From Nocardia flavorosea (GTDB lineage: Bacteria; Actinomycetota; Actinomycetes; Mycobacteriales; Mycobacteriaceae): a stretch of 64,000 nt of DNA. The stretch covers positions 62,001 to 126,000 of the forward strand of contig NZ_JADLQL010000005.1 in the NCBI RefSeq assembly GCF_015477805.1, read 5' to 3'. The position numbers were made by a program, and so were the translations under genes. Within the stretch, counting starts at the first letter, position 1; every line of letters begins with the position of its first letter. The notes beneath the pieces are model-generated. The model was not told the DNA's origin, ran no database searches, and worked only from the letters and a program-made list of their open reading frames with translations. This document shows positions 35,028-41,717 of this stretch, piece after piece.

Positions 35028-35698
35028 GCCGCACCCGCTTCCGGGCCGGCGAGGAGGTCGAGCAGGTGGGCGCCGAGGTGTTGGGTGTAGGCGGGTGGGA
35101 TTGCTTGGGCGAGTTCTTTGCCGGTCATCCAGTCGATGCCCATACAGGCCGGGCCGGTCCAGGCGCCGACGTCGCCGGTGATGGAGATGTGCATGCCGGC
35201 GGCGAAGTCTTTGCGGGTCTTCTTCGTGCTGGTGCGGACCCGGTGGACCGGGTGCCACGGAACCGGAGGCAACCACGGGAGTCGGGGATCAACAGCGAAT
35301 TTGCGATGCCGGTAGGTGCGCAGGCCGAACATGGATCCACACAGCACGACATCAGCCCGCATCCGCGCCCCCATGACGTTCTCGACAATCCACGGCCGAG
35401 GCTGGGCGGCGAGAGCTTCCAGGGTGGCGTCCAACAGCCAACCGGAGCCGTTGACCCCGGCGCGCGAGGACAGGGTGGTGTGGTCGTGGCACGGCGGTGA
35501 GGCGACGATGGCATCGAAATGATGCCCGTGAAGGGCCAGGTAGTTCAGGGCATCATCCTGATAGAACTCGAACGGATAGTTCGGCTGAGCCTCGATATCC
35601 ACGCCGACGACATCGAAGCCGGCGAGGTGATAGCCCATCGAGGCGCCACCGGCCTTGCAGTACAGATCCAGCAGCCGAGGCCGTCTGGTGGTGTTCAT
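35024..35698 (-). CDS. Compact DNA cytosine-5 methyltransferase
   Basis: 224 residues, short for the family. Motif I LLDLYCKAGGASMGYHLAGF, motif IV VASPPCHDHTTL with the catalytic Cys70, motif VI WIVENVMGA (ENV 106-108), motif VIII YRHRKF (130-134) and a C-terminal motif X-like THQ-type helix YTQHLGAHLLDLL are present. The target recognition part between motifs VIII and X is only ~60 residues. No restriction enzyme gene is adjacent, so it is an orphan methylase that could protect the element in new hosts. ATGA overlaps on both sides. Confidence 0.8.
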   Translation of the reverse strand: MNTTRRPRLLDLYCKAGGASMGYHLAGFDVVGVDIEAQPNYPFEFYQDDALNYLALHGHHFDAIVASPPCHDHTTLSSRAGVNGSGWLLDATLEALAAQPRPWIVENVMGARMRADVVLCGSMFGLRTYRHRKFAVDPRLPWLPPVPWHPVHRVRTSTKKTRKDFAAGMHISITGDVGAWTGPACMGIDWMTGKELAQAIPPAYTQHLGAHLLDLLAGPEAGAA

Positions 35699-35883
35699 GC
35701 CGCCCACCCCGAACCATCGGAGTCGTCGGTGGTGAAGTCCCAGCCGGGCACCTCACCGGTCTCGGCGAACATGGCGACCGCGACCGAGACCGGGTCAGCT
35801 CCGGCGCGTTCGAGGGCGCAGCGGCGACGACTCGCGAGGTCGATCACGTCGGCGGGGGCGGTGGGGATCGGGTTGCGGGACAT
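35695..35883 (-). CDS. Small hypothetical protein, 62 aa
   Basis: Not recognised. Starts MSRNPIPTAPADVIDLASRR and ends in an acidic stretch (DFTTDDSDGSGWAA). GGAGAA 5 nt before the ATG and a 4-bp overlap with the methyltransferase gene support expression. A 41-bp gap separates it from the gene upstream. Confidence 0.55.
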   Translation of the reverse strand: MSRNPIPTAPADVIDLASRRRCALERAGADPVSVAVAMFAETGEVPGWDFTTDDSDGSGWAA

Positions 35884-35924
35884 GGGTGTTCTCCGTTTCG
35901 GGGCTGGGGAGTGGTGTGGATGGG

Positions 35925-36368
35925 TCAGAGAGCGACGGTGAGCAGCGCGGCCAGCCACAGCCAGCCGGTGTGCCAGGACTGGTCGAGTGCTGCGGCACCG
36001 GAACCGAGGTGGCCGGCGCCGAGGTTCCAGAACTCGCGGCTACCGATCGCGCAGGCCAGCGCACGCAGTGGAGTGCGGCGGTCGGCGATGTAGTGCGACA
36101 CCGCGGAAACCGTCTGCCCGACGAGTAGCCCGGTGAGCGAGACCGACAGTCCGGTCACCCAGATCACGGCGCCGAGCATCATGACCAGGGTGAGGGTGTA
36201 GGTAGCGACGTGGCGGGCGCACGCGAGGCGTCCGGGCCATCCGGGACCGCCCTTGGTGCCGGCTTGGTGGCAGGTTTGGACCCAGTAGTCGGCGACCTGG
36301 TGAGCAGCGAGGAAGGTCACCAGTACCGCCGCGAATCCGGCGACGGTGGCCACGGTGGTGGTAGTCAT
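35925..36368 (-). CDS. Membrane protein, DUF3307-like
   Basis: 147 residues with about four hydrophobic segments. The N-terminal AAHQVADYWVQTCHQAGTKGGPGWPG and the later SAVSHYIADRRTPLRALACAIGSREFWNLG blocks recall a membrane protein common in streptomycete AICEs and plasmids. No role is established. ATGA overlap with the stop codon of the transfer ATPase gene. Confidence 0.65.
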   Translation of the reverse strand: MTTTTVATVAGFAAVLVTFLAAHQVADYWVQTCHQAGTKGGPGWPGRLACARHVATYTLTLVMMLGAVIWVTGLSVSLTGLLVGQTVSAVSHYIADRRTPLRALACAIGSREFWNLGAGHLGSGAAALDQSWHTGWLWLAALLTVAL

Positions 36369-37666
36369 GCCGCCACCAGCCCTTCGCCCTCGATATCGCC
36401 GAAGTCGTCGGGGTCGAAGTCGGAGTAGTCGGCCTGCGGGGACAGATCCGGGGTAGCCGGCGAGTACTGCTCGACGATCCGGTCTGCGTCGTTGTCGGTG
36501 ACCCAGTAGGCGCGGACCCGGGTGAACCCGGTGGTGCCGTCTTCTCCGACGTAGCCGACACCGGGTGTGTGTTCGGAGATTTCGTCGCAGCGTGCACCGC
36601 GGTCCCGGGCGCCTTGGCCGTGAACCATGGCGGTTTGGGTCGGTTCGTCCAACCGGAGACCGATGCGGATCGGGAAAAGTTGCCGGTTGGGCATGGTCTC
36701 TTTGGACGGGTCCTGCAACGCCGCGACCATCGACACCGCGGCAGCGCGGCCTTTGGACAGCAACAGCCCGGTCAGCCGGCGGAACTCATCACGGTCGTCG
36801 CGGTTGGCGTACGACGACAGGGAGGCTGCCTCGTCGATCATGATCAGGATCAGCGGCTCATCGGTGGAAGGAACGAGTTTGCGGAGACCGGCCTGGCGCA
36901 TCCGGGCCAGTCGTTCGTCCATCTCGGCGACGGCTTCGGTGAGCATGGCCAGGATGGAGGCCGTGTCCACAGCGAAGCGGGTGAACAACCGGTCCTCCCC
37001 GCGACCGAACTCCGCCCCGCCCTTCGGATCGGCGAGCCGCACATCCACCAGTCCGGCCTTGATCGCGGGACCGATACCGTTGAGCAGCGACCACAACACA
37101 CTGCCCTTACCCGAACCGGTGGCGCCGGCCAGCAGGATATGTCCGTAGAGGACCCGCAGCCGCCACACATCATGGTCTTCGGTCACTCCGACCGGGACCG
37201 CTTCCAGGTCCACGCCGTAGGCCAGCAGATCGGTGACCGGGGCGGAGTCGGCGAGGGTGTCGGTGGTGCGCAGTTCCAGGTGCACGAATCCCGGTGCCGG
37301 CGAGGACACCACCACATCGGGGACGGCGAAGTAGTGGGCGAGGGCGTCGCGGGTGGCGTCGTTGTTCCAGTCCTTGAGTGACTGGCCGCCCAACATCTGG
37401 ATTTCGACCAGCATCCCCGACTCGGTCAGGTTCGCGGCGGTGACGTTGGGATAGCCCTTTTCCCATGAGCCGAGGTTGAGCGCCGGCCACATCAGGGCGA
37501 GCTGTTTGGAGTCGGTGACGATCGAGGCAGCCGGCCCGAGATCCACCGGGACCGAAGCAGCGGCATGGGCGGGTTGTTTCACTCCGTCGAGGCGGCGCCA
37601 GTGCCACAGGGTGAACGTGGACACTGCGGCGGAACCGCCCATGATGAGCAGGTCGGGCGAGATCAT
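36365..37666 (-). CDS. FtsK/SpoIIIE-type conjugal transfer ATPase (TraSA/TraB-like)
   Basis: 433 residues. One weak N-terminal hydrophobic segment, a middle domain (PNVTAANLTESGMLVEIQMLGGQSL), then the RecA-like motor with Walker A GATGSGKGSVLW at 181-192 and Walker B LILIMIDEAASLSSY at ~272. DPKGG (213-217) and the ARD..CDEI C-terminal part are also FtsK-like. Such hexameric motors move double-stranded DNA between mycelial cells with no relaxase. ATG 37666 has GGAGG 7 nt upstream and overlaps the upstream stop. The usual C-terminal winged helix is hard to see. Confidence 0.88.
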   Translation of the reverse strand: MISPDLLIMGGSAAVSTFTLWHWRRLDGVKQPAHAAASVPVDLGPAASIVTDSKQLALMWPALNLGSWEKGYPNVTAANLTESGMLVEIQMLGGQSLKDWNNDATRDALAHYFAVPDVVVSSPAPGFVHLELRTTDTLADSAPVTDLLAYGVDLEAVPVGVTEDHDVWRLRVLYGHILLAGATGSGKGSVLWSLLNGIGPAIKAGLVDVRLADPKGGAEFGRGEDRLFTRFAVDTASILAMLTEAVAEMDERLARMRQAGLRKLVPSTDEPLILIMIDEAASLSSYANRDDRDEFRRLTGLLLSKGRAAAVSMVAALQDPSKETMPNRQLFPIRIGLRLDEPTQTAMVHGQGARDRGARCDEISEHTPGVGYVGEDGTTGFTRVRAYWVTDNDADRIVEQYSPATPDLSPQADYSDFDPDDFGDIEGEGLVAA

Positions 37667-37908
37667 CACAGCACCTCCGGGTTCCGGGATTCGCCGAGGT
37701 CGCAGAACAGGCGGCAGCCCTGAGCGTTGGCAGGCGGGGCGGGCGGTTCGTTACAGAACATCGCGCACTCATCGGCCGAGGGCACCTTGTCCTCGCAGAA
37801 CATGGCGCACGGAGCCGGAGCCGGAGCGGCGACGGCGTCGGCGGCCGGGATGAGGGACAGCAGCGGGACGAGGACCGCGGTAGCCAGGACAGTGGATTTG
37901 GAGAACAT
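37666..37908 (-). CDS. Small secreted Cys-rich protein with three CxxFC motifs
   Basis: 80 residues. A clear signal peptide (MFSKSTVLATAVLVPLLSL..) has a likely cut after ADAVA. The mature ~53 residues hold exactly six cysteines as three CxxFC units: PCAMFCED, ECAMFCNE and GCRLFCDL, spaced by Pro/Ala-rich linkers. This could form three short disulfide loops or bind metal. I know no family with this pattern. It lies inside the transfer operon between the SpdB-like gene and the FtsK motor gene with 1-nt overlaps on both sides, so a role at the donor-recipient surface is possible. Confidence 0.75.
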   Translation of the reverse strand: MFSKSTVLATAVLVPLLSLIPAADAVAAPAPAPCAMFCEDKVPSADECAMFCNEPPAPPANAQGCRLFCDLGESRNPEVL

Positions 37909-38579
37909 CAGGCACCCCCAACAGGGACAGCGAGCGGCAGCATCGTTTGCACCGGCCGCGAGGAACGAACAGCGGGAATCGGCGCAGGCAGCACCGGAGC
38001 AGGGGCCGGGACCGGGTCAGGGACCGGCGCGAGAGCAGGAACAGCAGTGGGTTCGGGAGCCGGTTCGGTCACTGGTTCCGGAGCGGACTCGACAGGTGCA
38101 GCCGGCGAGTCCGGTTCGGGTTCAGTCACCGGCATGAGTTCGGGGTCGGCTTGGGCGCGTTGGCGGGCAGCGACCCGGAACAACAGCGCGAGCCCGTGGG
38201 TGTCGACCAGCAGGGATATAGGGGCCACCGCCGCCACCAACGCGGCAGCCCACCCGGGTAAGGGTTGACCGGCGGCGACCGCGTGGACGGAGTTGCCGGC
38301 GACCGAGACCAGGGAGCCGACCACCAGCACGCCGAGGAAGAAGTTGCGTTCGGACTTGTGCTGCGAGCAGACCAGCAGCCCGAAGGTGGCGAGCAGGATG
38401 GTTCCGTCGACGATCAGCGGGAACAACCACGCATCATCAGCAGGCATCCGAGCCAGCCGGGCGAGGTCTTCCAGGGTGGAGAACGACAGCCGGAACGCTG
38501 CCGCCCCCACGCCCAGGATGATGAGTGCGGCGGACCCGTGCGCAAGACGCATGCCCACCGACTGATCCGCCGCCCGCAT
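37908..38579 (-). CDS. DUF2637 (SpdB-like) membrane protein with Pro-rich tail
   Basis: 223 residues. Four hydrophobic segments in the first ~145 residues with AWLFPLIVDGTILLATFGLLVCS and NSVHAVAAGQPLPGWAAALVAAVAPISLLVDTHGLALL, the DUF2637 pattern found in actinomycete plasmid spread proteins. The last ~80 residues are a Pro-Glu/Ala repeat (EPEPDSPAAP.., PVPDPVPAPAP) that could span cell wall or cytoplasm. ATG 38579 overlaps the upstream stop. Confidence 0.8.
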   Translation of the reverse strand: MRAADQSVGMRLAHGSAALIILGVGAAAFRLSFSTLEDLARLARMPADDAWLFPLIVDGTILLATFGLLVCSQHKSERNFFLGVLVVGSLVSVAGNSVHAVAAGQPLPGWAAALVAAVAPISLLVDTHGLALLFRVAARQRAQADPELMPVTEPEPDSPAAPVESAPEPVTEPAPEPTAVPALAPVPDPVPAPAPVLPAPIPAVRSSRPVQTMLPLAVPVGGA

Positions 38580-39037
38580 CACGCCGCCTTACCGGAAGGC
38601 CGAGCCGCACCCGGGTCAGCCGGCGACTGCTTCGAACCGGAGTTGTCACCGGCGAAACCGGTCGCGCGGATGTTCCAGCCAATGCTCTTGAACTCGCCCT
38701 GACCGGCAATCTTCGGCTTGACCTGCAAGCCCTCCAACACGATCGGGCGCATGCCGGGCGCCAGTTCCGGGGTGGAGGGAACCGGCATGACATCGGCGAC
38801 GAACACCAGATCGAAACTCGCCTGTCGAGCATTCGGGGCCGCCGGGTCGGTGACCGTGGCCTTCCACAGACGTTTACCGGTGCCATTGCCTTCGGCGTCG
38901 AGGTCCTGGCGCTGCCGCTTCGGCGCGTTGCGGTCGGAGTTGAACTCCAACATCGGCTCGACCTCGCCGAGCAGGAACAGGCCCTTCGGGAACGCGTCTT
39001 CGAACGCCGGGGTGAACCACAGATTCTTCATAGCCAT
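38579..39037 (-). CDS. Pra-like activator of AICE replication, integration and excision
   Basis: 152 residues. The pattern FPKGLFLLGEVEPMLEFNSD, RLWKATVTDPAAPNARQASFDLVFVADVMPVP and PIVLEGLQVKPK matches, as I remember it, the family annotated plasmid replication, integration and excision activator (Pra of pSAM2). First gene of the minus-strand operon. GGAGC lies 7 nt before ATG 39037. The promoter upstream holds repeated operator sites, so it is the expected point of control. The last ~25 residues are low-complexity. Confidence 0.65.
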   Translation of the reverse strand: MAMKNLWFTPAFEDAFPKGLFLLGEVEPMLEFNSDRNAPKRQRQDLDAEGNGTGKRLWKATVTDPAAPNARQASFDLVFVADVMPVPSTPELAPGMRPIVLEGLQVKPKIAGQGEFKSIGWNIRATGFAGDNSGSKQSPADPGAARPSGKAA

Positions 39038-39086
39038 TTTGAAAGCTCCTTGATTTGGGAGAGCCGGCGATTCCGGTGAGCCAACA

Positions 39087-39120
39087 GTAGCAACTGCTTT
39101 CGTTTGAAAGCAATTGCTAC
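39087..39120. promoter_or_regulatory. Inverted-repeat operator in the divergent AICE promoter region
   Basis: GTAGCAACTGCTTTC (39087-39101) and GAAAGCAATTGCTAC (39106-39120) are inverted with one mismatch in 15 and a 4-nt spacer. It lies between the Pra-like gene start (39037) and the GntR-kinase gene start (39228). Candidate binding site of the GntR protein. Confidence 0.7.
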
Positions 39121-39180
39121 CCGCAATGCCGATACCGAACCGTTACATACCGAGGGAAACCCCAGGTAGAAGCGTTGGAG

Positions 39181-39213
39181 GCAACTGCTACCCTCTAGGG
39201 TGCAACTGCTACT
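39181..39213. promoter_or_regulatory. Two direct operator half-sites over the GntR-kinase promoter
   Basis: GCAACTGCTACC at 39181-39192 and GCAACTGCTACT at 39202-39213, 21 bp apart, about two helical turns. They are the same sequence as one arm of the 39087-39120 repeat. The second ends 2 bp before AAGGAG of the ribosome site, so binding would block transcription or translation start. Points to autoregulation. Confidence 0.65.
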
Positions 39214-39227
39214 GAAGGAGACCATTC

Positions 39228-40088
39228 GTGCCGGAACAGAAAAGCCAGCGTCCGTTACCTGCTCACTTGCGGATCGCGCAGGCCATCCGGAACGACATCG
39301 AATCCGGCCGGCTTCGAGATGGTCAACGACTCCAGAGCACGCGGGCTCTCGCTGATGAGTGGAAGGCGAGTCAGCTCACTATCACGAAGGCCATGGAGCA
39401 GCTTGCGGCCGATGGGTACATCGCCAGTCACGATCGGTCGGGCCGAATCGTGACCACACCAACGTCTGTCAGCCTGTCAATCACCCCACCGGCTCGGCCC
39501 GTCCGGCCGCGTGTCGTATGCGTGGGGGGATATGCAGGAAGCGGCAAGAGCGAATTTGCAAGAACGCTTGCACGAGAGACAAGCTGGGCAATCCTGGACA
39601 AGGACACCATTGCCCGACCGATCATCGAACCGGCACTTGAGGACCTGGGTTCGACGATCGACGACCGGGAATCGGACATCTACCTGAATCGTATTCGTCC
39701 GCGCGAGTACGAGGCGCTTGCAGCCGTCATCCAGGACAACCTTGAGGTTGGCAACTCTGCGATTGCCTCTGCGCCATACCTCCGCGAGTTCGCTGATCAG
39801 TCCTGGCTAGAGAACATGACCGCCCGCGCCGAAACGGAGCACGCAGACGTTATCTTCGTGTGGGTACGGTGCTCACTCGAAACCATGTTGATGTATCTCC
39901 GTCGTAGAGGTGCGGCCCGGGACGCATGGAAGTTGGCACACTGGGACGAGTACAGCGCCGGTCTGAATCTCGATTTCCGGCCATCGGCCCCGCACGTCGT
40001 CATCGACAACGACCCCGACAGCCCTCCGCTGCGGAAGCAGGCCCAATCACTGATCGAGGGATTCCGACGCGAGTCTGCCGCCCAATGA
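39228..40088 (+). CDS. GntR winged-helix regulator fused to a P-loop kinase
   Basis: 286 residues. Residues ~11-76 are a GntR-type winged helix (LRIAQAIRNDIESGRLRDGQ, LADEWKASQLTITKAMEQLAADGYI). After a Pro-rich linker (~83-95) comes an AAA_33/zeta-toxin-like kinase with Walker A VCVGGYAGSGKSEFARTLAR at ~97-116, LDKDTIARPI, and IFVWVRCSLETMLMYLRRRGAARD with the Arg-rich lid. The regulators of AICEs normally carry a UTRA ligand domain instead, so this effector domain is unusual. GTG start with AAGGAG upstream. ATGA overlap with the next gene. It may sense a nucleotide or small metabolite by phosphorylating it. Confidence 0.82.
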   Translation: MPEQKSQRPLPAHLRIAQAIRNDIESGRLRDGQRLQSTRALADEWKASQLTITKAMEQLAADGYIASHDRSGRIVTTPTSVSLSITPPARPVRPRVVCVGGYAGSGKSEFARTLARETSWAILDKDTIARPIIEPALEDLGSTIDDRESDIYLNRIRPREYEALAAVIQDNLEVGNSAIASAPYLREFADQSWLENMTARAETEHADVIFVWVRCSLETMLMYLRRRGAARDAWKLAHWDEYSAGLNLDFRPSAPHVVIDNDPDSPPLRKQAQSLIEGFRRESAAQ

Positions 40089-40615
40089 ATACCGGGTTAC
40101 TGCTTTACGGGGCGCCAGCCAGCGGCAAGGACACTGTGACAGTCGCTCTCTCGCGAACTGATCCTGACTTCCAGCTTTTCGAGCGGATCAAGGACGGCCC
40201 CGGGCGGACTTCCGGCTATCGAATGACCAGCCCGGAACAGTTCAGTCAGTTACTCGAAGCCGGCGATCTCATCTGGACCAATACTCGCTACAGAGCGCGA
40301 TACGCGATCGACCGCACCGGTCTACTTCAACTTCTTGAATCCGGCCGCATTCCAGTTGTCCATGCTGGCCAGCCGGAGGTCATTGACGCCGTGGTGGCGG
40401 CAACTCCGGGTGTGAGTTGGACTGTGGTTGAGCTTCATTCCGACCGAGCTACGGCAATCTCTCGGATCACAGAGCGGGCGACCGGCGATTTTGACGAACG
40501 CCTTGCTGCATGGGACGAAACCCCACCGCTCGCCGCACCGAACATCAGGATCGACACCACGATCACTACACCGGACGAAGCCGCGCGACTCATTCGCTCA
40601 ACAGTCTGCGCGTGA
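40085..40615 (+). CDS. Guanylate-kinase-like P-loop protein
   Basis: 176 residues. Walker A LLYGAPASGKDTVTVAL at 5-21, then FERIKDGPGRTSGYRMTS, GDLIWTNTRYRARYAID and ELHSDRATAISRITERATGDFDERLAAWD. The layout is that of guanylate kinase or PhnN-type phosphoribosyl bisphosphate kinases. It is too divergent from housekeeping Gmk to be its copy. Four-base overlap with the GntR-kinase gene implies a joint product or pathway. Substrate unknown. Confidence 0.75.
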   Translation: MNTGLLLYGAPASGKDTVTVALSRTDPDFQLFERIKDGPGRTSGYRMTSPEQFSQLLEAGDLIWTNTRYRARYAIDRTGLLQLLESGRIPVVHAGQPEVIDAVVAATPGVSWTVVELHSDRATAISRITERATGDFDERLAAWDETPPLAAPNIRIDTTITTPDEAARLIRSTVCA

Positions 40616-40701
40616 GAGTCTTGCCCGCCCGTTTTCGACGGTCCTCCTGACTGCACGGGGACAGTTGCCGAATTTCGCCATACAGGATCAAGAGGCGCCG
40701 G

Positions 40702-40736
40702 CGCTGCGCGCCGCCGCCGCACTTCGGCGCGCAGCG
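40702..40736. terminator. GC-rich hairpin downstream of kinase pair
   Basis: CGCTGCGCGCCG (40702-40713) pairs exactly with CGGCGCGCAGCG (40725-40736) over an 11-nt loop. It lies 86 bp beyond the stop of the guanylate-kinase-like gene. Either a terminator or part of an origin structure. Confidence 0.5.
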
Positions 40737-41191
40737 GCCTTGCTCGTACCTCACCGCCCGGCGCGCCGGTGCGTCGGCCGCACGCTGCGCCAGCACCCAC
40801 CGATCCGAGATTGCTGAATTTTCGATAACCGAGAAGTGTGGGCACGACGAGTGCCGTACCCGACTTACCTCCCGCAGTCGTCCACGAATCAGCCGGTTCT
40901 CTGCCGAGTCAACCGGCTGTGGTCCCGACCAACGACCACGAAGACCCCGCAGCACGAGATCCCCAGCCTCCTCATGGCCCGATGATCTGACTTCAGTGCG
41001 GGCGAGTAAAGGGCGCTTCGCGTCACTGCGTGATGCCTTCGGCACCCTTGACTAGCCCTTCCCTCAGCTCAGAGATGGCCAGTATGAGGAAGCAGGGGGA
41101 AGGAAAGTCCCCAGGCCCGTCAGTCCGCAACTGGTCCGCAGTAGGTACGCGCACGACAAACCCCGCCAACGCCGTCAGCGGGGTGTCTGCC

Positions 41192-41237
41192 CAGGTCACG
41201 GCGATTCGCCCACAATCACCAACGATCCCGTGACCTG
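41192..41237. repeat. Inverted repeat 20 bp inside attR
   Basis: CAGGTCACGG (41192-41201) and CCGTGACCTG (41228-41237) are perfect inverted arms 26 nt apart, ending 19 bp before the attachment core. The position suits integrase arm-type or Xis binding sites. Confidence 0.5.
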
Positions 41238-41256
41238 CAATTATTCAGTGAGTCAA

Positions 41257-41374
41257 TCTCAAAAACCGTTGTCCGAAAGGACGTGTGGGTTCGAGTCCCA
41301 CACTCGGCACCAAGGTCGGACGGTGTTTCCGATTCCCGGCCCTCTCTTCCACCCTCACGCAGTCCGCAGAGAGT
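41257..41374 (+). repeat. attR: right copy of the 118-bp attachment repeat
   Basis: Identical to 30980-31097. It holds only the 3' half of tRNA-Leu (from the anticodon loop), so it is not a functional tRNA. Homology to the left end continues beyond it into a decayed integrase 3' end. Confidence 0.95.
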
Positions 41375-41407
41375 GCGCGCGCCGGAGTCCATTCCGTCTG
41401 CCACCGC
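41355..41407 (-). pseudogene. Remnant of a second integrase gene 3' end
   Basis: Read on the minus strand, 41407-41376 encodes VADGMDSGAR, the same residues as int near its end, with one base change in 32. Next to it 11 nt of int are replaced by one base, which shifts the frame, then identity with int runs on to its stop codon position. Sequence to the right is unrelated to int. This piece lies on the chromosome side of the core, so it predates the present insertion. Confidence 0.75.
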
Positions 41408-41717
41408 ACACCACCTTGACTTCGACGTAGGCGCGTCCCCGCCACGTCCCTGCGAAACGTGGCCATGCTCGAGAAATCCGCAACTTCAGCGCGACCGATT
41501 CATCGCCGGCGTCGTACTCCCTATCGGAACCGCCTCGCGCTCCTTCGGCGATCGACTCTGGGCGCTCCCGATCGCGACACTGCGGGCTCACTGAGCCGAG
41601 AAGCTGTGGTGGGCTTACTGCCGGTTTTCTTCGGCGTCAACCCTGACGATGGTCATATCGGCCGGCTTGTCGTCCAGCCGATGTGGTGGGTAGTCACCGC
41701 CCCTAAGGTCGCTCGCC
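41408..41717. other. Region between attR and PAP2 gene, no supported gene
   Basis: 310 bp with open frames on both strands but no ribosome site, family match or terminator I can defend. Probably the scar of earlier insertions at the tRNA. Confidence 0.5.

Larger units (their letters stand above)
40616..41256. other. Non-coding right arm of the AICE, candidate origin/transfer region
   Basis: About 640 bp with no supported gene between the kinase genes and attR. It contains a 12-bp-stem hairpin (40702-40736), a CCGGCGCGCCGG palindrome (40758-40769), a CCCCGC/GCGGGG hairpin (41161-41183) and a 10-bp inverted repeat (41192-41237). In this element it is the largest non-coding block, so the transfer locus, replication origin or integrase arm sites may lie here. 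I could not find an array of 8-bp TRS-type repeats. Confidence 0.45.
30980..41374. mobile_element. Actinomycete integrative and conjugative element (AICE) in tRNA-Leu(CAA)
   Basis: 10,277 bp from core to core. Hallmarks of the pSAM2-like AICE class are all present: tyrosine integrase next to the tRNA, Xis, HUH-type replication initiator, one FtsK/SpoIIIE transfer ATPase instead of a type IV secretion system, a DUF2637/SpdB-like spread protein, a Pra-like activator and a GntR-type regulator. Minus-strand genes 39037 to 31078 overlap stop-to-start almost throughout, so they form one transcription unit. The plus-strand GntR-kinase and guanylate-kinase-like genes face the other way. Boundaries are set by the 118-bp direct repeat. 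Confidence 0.92.

Noticed and set aside
41257..41312. Second tRNA-Leu gene at the right end of the element
   Set aside because: Only the part from the anticodon loop to CCA is present; the 5' half is unrelated sequence, so it is the attR copy and not a tRNA.
30616..41400. Antiphage defence island in the element
   Set aside because: No nuclease, helicase, reverse transcriptase, TIR or other known effector is present. The methyltransferase has no restriction partner, and the kinase pair is better treated as a regulator until tested.
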